NCBI RefSeq assembly: GCF_028771845.1
Contig: NZ_CP118270.1
Location: 6,572,001-6,636,000, forward strand
Direction of reading: 5' to 3'
From: Paenibacillus marchantiae
GTDB taxonomy: Bacteria; Bacillota; Bacilli; Paenibacillales; Paenibacillaceae
Length of the DNA: 64,000 nt
Shown: positions 60,756 to 64,000 of the stretch, in pieces
Layout of the letters: each line of letters opens with the position of its first letter
Numbering within the stretch: position 1 is the stretch's first letter
Notes under the pieces: model-generated
Told to the model about the DNA's origin: nothing
What the model saw: only the letters and a program-made list of their open reading frames with translations
Databases searched by the model: none
Program-made: the position numbers and the translations under genes

Positions 60756-61958
60756 TTATTCTGTTATTTTGTCTTCTGCCGTTCTCTCATTTCTCATTAC
60801 ACGTGTGCTTGTGATCCATCCCATTTCATTTCTTAAATTCATAAAAAACGAACTTCCATGCTGTGGAAGACGTATGAGCGCTTTGCAGTTCGTTGTATCC
60901 AACGAAGCAGGAATGGACTCCCATCTTGCGGTTCTCCAATTGCGATCATCCACGCACCAATAAAGGTTGGCCTCCAGGACAGGAAGGGAGGATTCATAAC
61001 TAACGACAAACCAACCGTCCTCGTGCTTCTCCTCACAAATTTCAACAAGCGCAGGTTTCGCTTGAACGATGTTGTCCGCAAAAGCGAAGACCTCCTCGCA
61101 TGCCCATGCCTCCTTATGAGAATGCCCGAGACCCGGATGAAGGCTTAGTCTGCTATGGTTGTTGTTTGGATGGCACTCCAGATGCTGTTCATAAGACTTA
61201 TTAAATATGGTCAACGGAAAATGGGTATCATTACTACCATTAAGCCATAACATCGGCAAGCGGCTTTCGGACAGATAAGTGGATGGGTCCCACAATAGAC
61301 GAACACGTTTTGCCTCTGCCCCCGGCATGGATGCGAAGCTAAGCCCATAATAGGAACCCGGCTCATGTAGATACCCACAGCCATAAATGGGCATGGCAAA
61401 AGAAAGCCTGGCATCTAACCCCGCAACCAAACTTGTGATGATGCCTCCCCATGAAATTCCTGTTATACCTATGCTCTGCTTGTCTACACCCTGAAAAGAG
61501 CGGAGCAATGAATGAGCCAATATTACAGCGGCTACGGCATGATACATCCATTGATCTTCAACAGGCTGTTCGTAATCTGCAAATACACCCTGTTTCTCAG
61601 GACCACTCCATGAATGTGAAGGCCATTCCATCCGTTCGGTGTGCTCCTCATCCCCGAATGGAACATGCCCTTCCAGATCCATGGCTATCGCAGCATACCC
61701 TCGTGCCATCCATTCTTTCACCCAACTGCTAAAAGCTGTTCCCGCACCACCGTGAACCAAAATTACCGCGGGAACTTCCTCGTTAGGAGAGACCGGACGC
61801 GGGATGCCGTAGTAGGCAAATATGCGAGTAGCACGACCTTTATATGACACACCCTCATAGAAGCAGGCATGTACGCCGGTATGTTGATCTTCGGAAACCG
61901 GGTATAATCGAGGTGCTTTAAACAATTGCTCTAGATTCCAAGGCGGCTTTCCAGAAAT
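60756..61958 (-). CDS. Alpha/beta hydrolase in the siderophore block (acetyl-xylan-esterase-like fold), apparent ATT start
   Basis: About 400 residues. A hydrolase core with VILVHGGAGTAFSSWV, nucleophile serine in GISWGGIITS, aspartate in NGSNDTHFP and histidine in LGHSH, followed by a beta-rich tail. The only in-frame standard start is TTG at 61925, but it would drop a tryptophan-rich segment (PPWNLEQLFKAP) and has no ribosome-binding site. AGGAGG lies nine bases before an ATT at 61958, which is the likely start. A Fur box lies just upstream. It may open siderophore esters to release iron; that is inference from context. Confidence 0.75.
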   Translation of the reverse strand: MSGKPPWNLEQLFKAPRLYPVSEDQHTGVHACFYEGVSYKGRATRIFAYYGIPRPVSPNEEVPAVILVHGGAGTAFSSWVKEWMARGYAAIAMDLEGHVPFGDEEHTERMEWPSHSWSGPEKQGVFADYEQPVEDQWMYHAVAAVILAHSLLRSFQGVDKQSIGITGISWGGIITSLVAGLDARLSFAMPIYGCGYLHEPGSYYGLSFASMPGAEAKRVRLLWDPSTYLSESRLPMLWLNGSNDTHFPLTIFNKSYEQHLECHPNNNHSRLSLHPGLGHSHKEAWACEEVFAFADNIVQAKPALVEICEEKHEDGWFVVSYESSLPVLEANLYWCVDDRNWRTARWESIPASLDTTNCKALIRLPQHGSSFFMNLRNEMGWITSTRVMRNERTAEDKITE

Positions 61959-61981
61959 GGAATGTCACCTCCTCTTTACAC

Positions 61982-61996
61982 TGATAATGATTTTCT
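61982..61996. promoter_or_regulatory. Fur box upstream of the hydrolase gene
   Basis: TGATAATGATTTTCT matches the 7-1-7 Fur consensus TGATAATNATTATCA at 13 of 15 positions. It lies about 25 bases before the hydrolase start and would repress the hydrolase/binding-protein/reductase genes when iron is plentiful. Confidence 0.75.
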
Positions 61997-62069
61997 TTCT
62001 CAATACGTATCATATCATTCATTGCTTCAGCTAAACATGGATATATAAACGGAGTGAACTGGACTTTAG

Positions 62070-63641
62070 TCAGCCAAATAACCGCATAAAATAGGATAGC
62101 GCCCGATCATGCGACCAAGCTGAATACTCAAACAATTTTTCTGTCCCCACCTCGTACACATGTCCATGCCGAACCGCTGTCAAACGATGCCACTGCTCAC
62201 TGGCCTGAAGCGCCTTCCATTCCCGGGCCGCCTGCTGTGTAGAATCTACCATGATAATCAGCATATCTGCGTCGTATTTTTCCAGAGCTTCTTTAGTCAC
62301 CGATTCAAAAACATTGATGTCATCGAGACGATGCGTAGCTGCCAATCTAAAATCATCATAAAGGACCGCGCCAGCATTGCGTTTGCCATATATCCGATAT
62401 TCCGAATCCGTGATACGCCATATGTTGACGGTAGCTCCACCGATGTTACGTCTTACTTTGCGGTAGACCGCTTCCGCCTTGCCATCATATTCTGACAGCC
62501 ACACCTCCGCCTCTGCCCGATGCTCCATGACTTCTGCAATCATTCGAAGCTGCTCGCGCCAGTCTGCGGATAACCAAGGGATGGCAACTGTCGGCGCAAT
62601 CTGCTCCAGCTCTTTTCGCGCCCGCTCGCCCAGAATGTCAGTGCAGAAAATAAGCTCCGGCTCCGACGCACGCAATCGATCCACATTTTCTTGCCAGATC
62701 TGCCCTTCCCCCAGCTCATAAGAATGCAGACGAGTCATTCGGTTGTATAATTCGTGATTTGGATAAAAGGCAGCAGCTTTCGGAAGCAGGCCAAGTGCCA
62801 GTAAACTGCCCGAGATTGGATCAGAGACACTTGCGATACTATATCTGCGGCTTTTGACAAACGCATTAGGCGAAAGTCCCATCTTCTGTTTGAATCTGCG
62901 GCTAAAATAAAATTCATCTTCATAGCCGACTCGGACCGCGGTCTCTTTTACACCATCACCTGACAAAAGGAGCTCCTTGGCCCGTTTCATTCTGACATCC
63001 ATCAGATAGGCCGTCGGGGTCTTTCCTGTATATTGCTGAAATGCCCACGAAAAATACCCTGGACTCAGGCCAGCAAGCTTGGACAATTCATCTCGTTTTA
63101 ACTCATGATCCAGATGTTCATTCATATAATCGGCAACACGGGCAATCGCAGAAGCGGTAGACTCAACGCTTTCCGGCTTGGCCTCCGCTTGAACAAGTGA
63201 AGTCATCAAACCGTATAATGCGGCCTGTCTATTGAAGTGTTCCTCGTCACCAGCGACCTCCAGTTGAAGCAATCGATCACAAGAGAGCGCGAGTTGATGC
63301 GGATCTTTGCACCAAAACAAACCCTCCATGAAAGCATGGGTAGCGGTCATCTGCTGTTCTCCGCCATATTCGTATACTTCGAAACGGACCATACAGCCTT
63401 TTAACGCCTGCTCATCTGCCGCCAGCTTGAACCTCTGTCCAGGAGCCAGCAAATAGACTTCCCCTTCATTCAATCGGGATATGTGTTCGTTCGATACCAA
63501 AGTTCCTGAGCCACTTGTACAAAGAATAGCGAAGTGTTCCGCTGTCGCTGCATGAACAATTTCTCCATTCCAGGACACTTCAAACGAATCGATACTGCTA
63601 TATTTAAGCATCTTGCCTGCCTTTTTTTCATTGACCTTCAT
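62070..63641 (-). CDS. Btr-type AraC regulator with siderophore-binding domain
   Basis: 523 residues in three parts: a cupin-like N-terminus (about 1-130), an AraC HTH pair (about 175-275, ELSKLAGLSPGYFSWAFQQYTGKTPTAYLMD), and a C-terminal FecB/FeuA-like periplasmic-binding-protein domain in the cytoplasm (about 280-523). This is the plan of Bacillus subtilis Btr, which binds the ferric siderophore and activates its uptake genes. Same strand as the hydrolase, binding protein and reductase. A Fur box lies about 60 bases upstream. Confidence 0.9.
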   Translation of the reverse strand: MKVNEKKAGKMLKYSSIDSFEVSWNGEIVHAATAEHFAILCTSGSGTLVSNEHISRLNEGEVYLLAPGQRFKLAADEQALKGCMVRFEVYEYGGEQQMTATHAFMEGLFWCKDPHQLALSCDRLLQLEVAGDEEHFNRQAALYGLMTSLVQAEAKPESVESTASAIARVADYMNEHLDHELKRDELSKLAGLSPGYFSWAFQQYTGKTPTAYLMDVRMKRAKELLLSGDGVKETAVRVGYEDEFYFSRRFKQKMGLSPNAFVKSRRYSIASVSDPISGSLLALGLLPKAAAFYPNHELYNRMTRLHSYELGEGQIWQENVDRLRASEPELIFCTDILGERARKELEQIAPTVAIPWLSADWREQLRMIAEVMEHRAEAEVWLSEYDGKAEAVYRKVRRNIGGATVNIWRITDSEYRIYGKRNAGAVLYDDFRLAATHRLDDINVFESVTKEALEKYDADMLIIMVDSTQQAAREWKALQASEQWHRLTAVRHGHVYEVGTEKLFEYSAWSHDRALSYFMRLFG

Positions 63642-63701
63642 GGTAACCCTACTTTCTCCCTCAGCATGATGTCCATTGATTGAATTGTTCGAATATCTTA
63701 A

Positions 63702-63716
63702 TGATAATGATTTTCA
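63702..63716. promoter_or_regulatory. Fur box upstream of the Btr-type regulator
   Basis: TGATAATGATTTTCA is a near-perfect 7-1-7 Fur palindrome (14 of 15 to consensus), about 60 bases before the start. Confidence 0.8.
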
Positions 63717-63775
63717 ACCAAGATACAAACGGAAAAATGTAACTTCTCTGCAGAATAGTGATATCGGCCCAAAAC

Positions 63776-63813
63776 AAAAAAAGCCGGTATCTGCTGTAAC
63801 AACAGATACCGGC
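63776..63813 (-). terminator. Intrinsic terminator of the ptsI-like gene
   Basis: GCCGGTATCTG pairs with CAGATACCGGC around a short loop, followed by T7 on the minus strand. Confidence 0.88.
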
Positions 63814-63890
63814 AAAATCGCTGCAAGACTGCAGCTTTTTTATCGGAAAAAGAAACCCTTAAAATCGGGTGGAACCCCCGTAAAATTACA

Positions 63891-64000
63891 TTACGCTTGA
63901 ATGCTTTGAACCAATTCAACGACTTGTTCAGCCGTTTGCATATCGAGTGCTTTGGCAGCAAGTTCTTGCATGTCTGCACGGGACAGCTTGGTGATCTGAC
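63891..64000 (-). CDS. C-terminus of a gene resembling PTS enzyme I (partial)
   Basis: Only the last 35 codons are in the window: ...QITKLSRADMQELAAKAL...QVVELVQSIQA. The LAxKAL-x4-TAEQVVELV ending resembles the C-terminus of phosphoenolpyruvate-protein phosphotransferase (PtsI), but so short a piece cannot prove it. If correct, this enzyme would supply phosphate to the mannitol PTS encoded at 49-53 kb. The gene runs off the right end. A strong terminator follows the stop codon. Confidence 0.5.
   Translation of the reverse strand, partial: QITKLSRADMQELAAKALDMQTAEQVVELVQSIQA

Noticed and set aside
63860..63890. T-box-like GGGTGGAAC sequence near the right end
   Set aside because: It reads away from any gene start and lacks the specifier and terminator context; it is the spacer after the ptsI-like stop codon.

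Overview
The window looks like a chromosomal segment of a Paenibacillus-type low-to-mid GC Firmicute. Evidence: near-consensus AGGAGG ribosome-binding sites, many TTG/GTG starts, strong intrinsic terminators, cre boxes, a GcvPA/GcvPB split glycine decarboxylase, an mtlA-R-F-D mannitol operon of Bacillus type, and a pectin/oligosaccharide ABC operon with LplB/YtcP-type permeases. No rRNA, tRNA, CRISPR array, transposase or prophage was seen. The organism assignment is inference from gene content.

Layout. 0-15 kb: membrane protein, an alkylation-repair pair (AlkD-like, Ogt), MgtE, a LysE exporter with its AraC regulator, PAP2 phosphatase, a 6-phospho-beta-glucosidase divergent from a WYL regulator, a methyltransferase, a two-gene module of unknown function, and an HTH-TPR regulator. 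Two copies of a ~180 bp palindromic repeat lie at 2569-2747 and 14310-14486. 15-20 kb: FabV enoyl reductase, an AlkX/YcaQ-type DNA glycosylase, a membrane-anchored Mrr-like nuclease, a secreted beta-propeller protein, MsrA. 20-26 kb: a GlsB-type stress membrane protein; an rtcB-AAA ATPase operon preceded by a long structured RNA leader with its own terminator; a TerC manganese-related protein under a yybP-ykoY riboswitch. 26-31 kb: GT4 glycosyltransferase, HIRAN protein, second WYL regulator, an unknown protein, ribosomal protein L25/Ctc.

30-45 kb is a carbohydrate region, all on the minus strand: two tandem type I pullulanases, then an ABC sugar importer operon (two permeases, a lipoprotein binding protein, a GH105 unsaturated glucuronyl hydrolase, and a second binding protein whose signal peptide is frameshifted), and a large membrane-sensor AraC regulator. 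cre sites lie in front of several of these genes.

45-48 kb: a MutS2-like ATPase lacking the Smr nuclease domain. Its leader contains a seven-codon ORF, mutually exclusive RNA pairings and two terminators, which is the layout of ribosome-stalling attenuation. 48-53 kb: the translationally coupled mtlA-mtlR-mtlF-mtlD operon. 53-59 kb: glycine cleavage genes, gcvH divergent from gcvT-gcvPA-gcvPB, the latter under a tandem glycine riboswitch. 59-64 kb: a Fur-controlled siderophore-iron block (Btr-type regulator, hydrolase, binding lipoprotein, FhuF-type reductase), then the 3' end of a gene resembling ptsI.

The two most interesting signals are the attenuator in front of the MutS2-like gene and the structured RNA in front of rtcB-AAA. 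Both suggest RNA- or ribosome-damage responses controlled by conditional termination.
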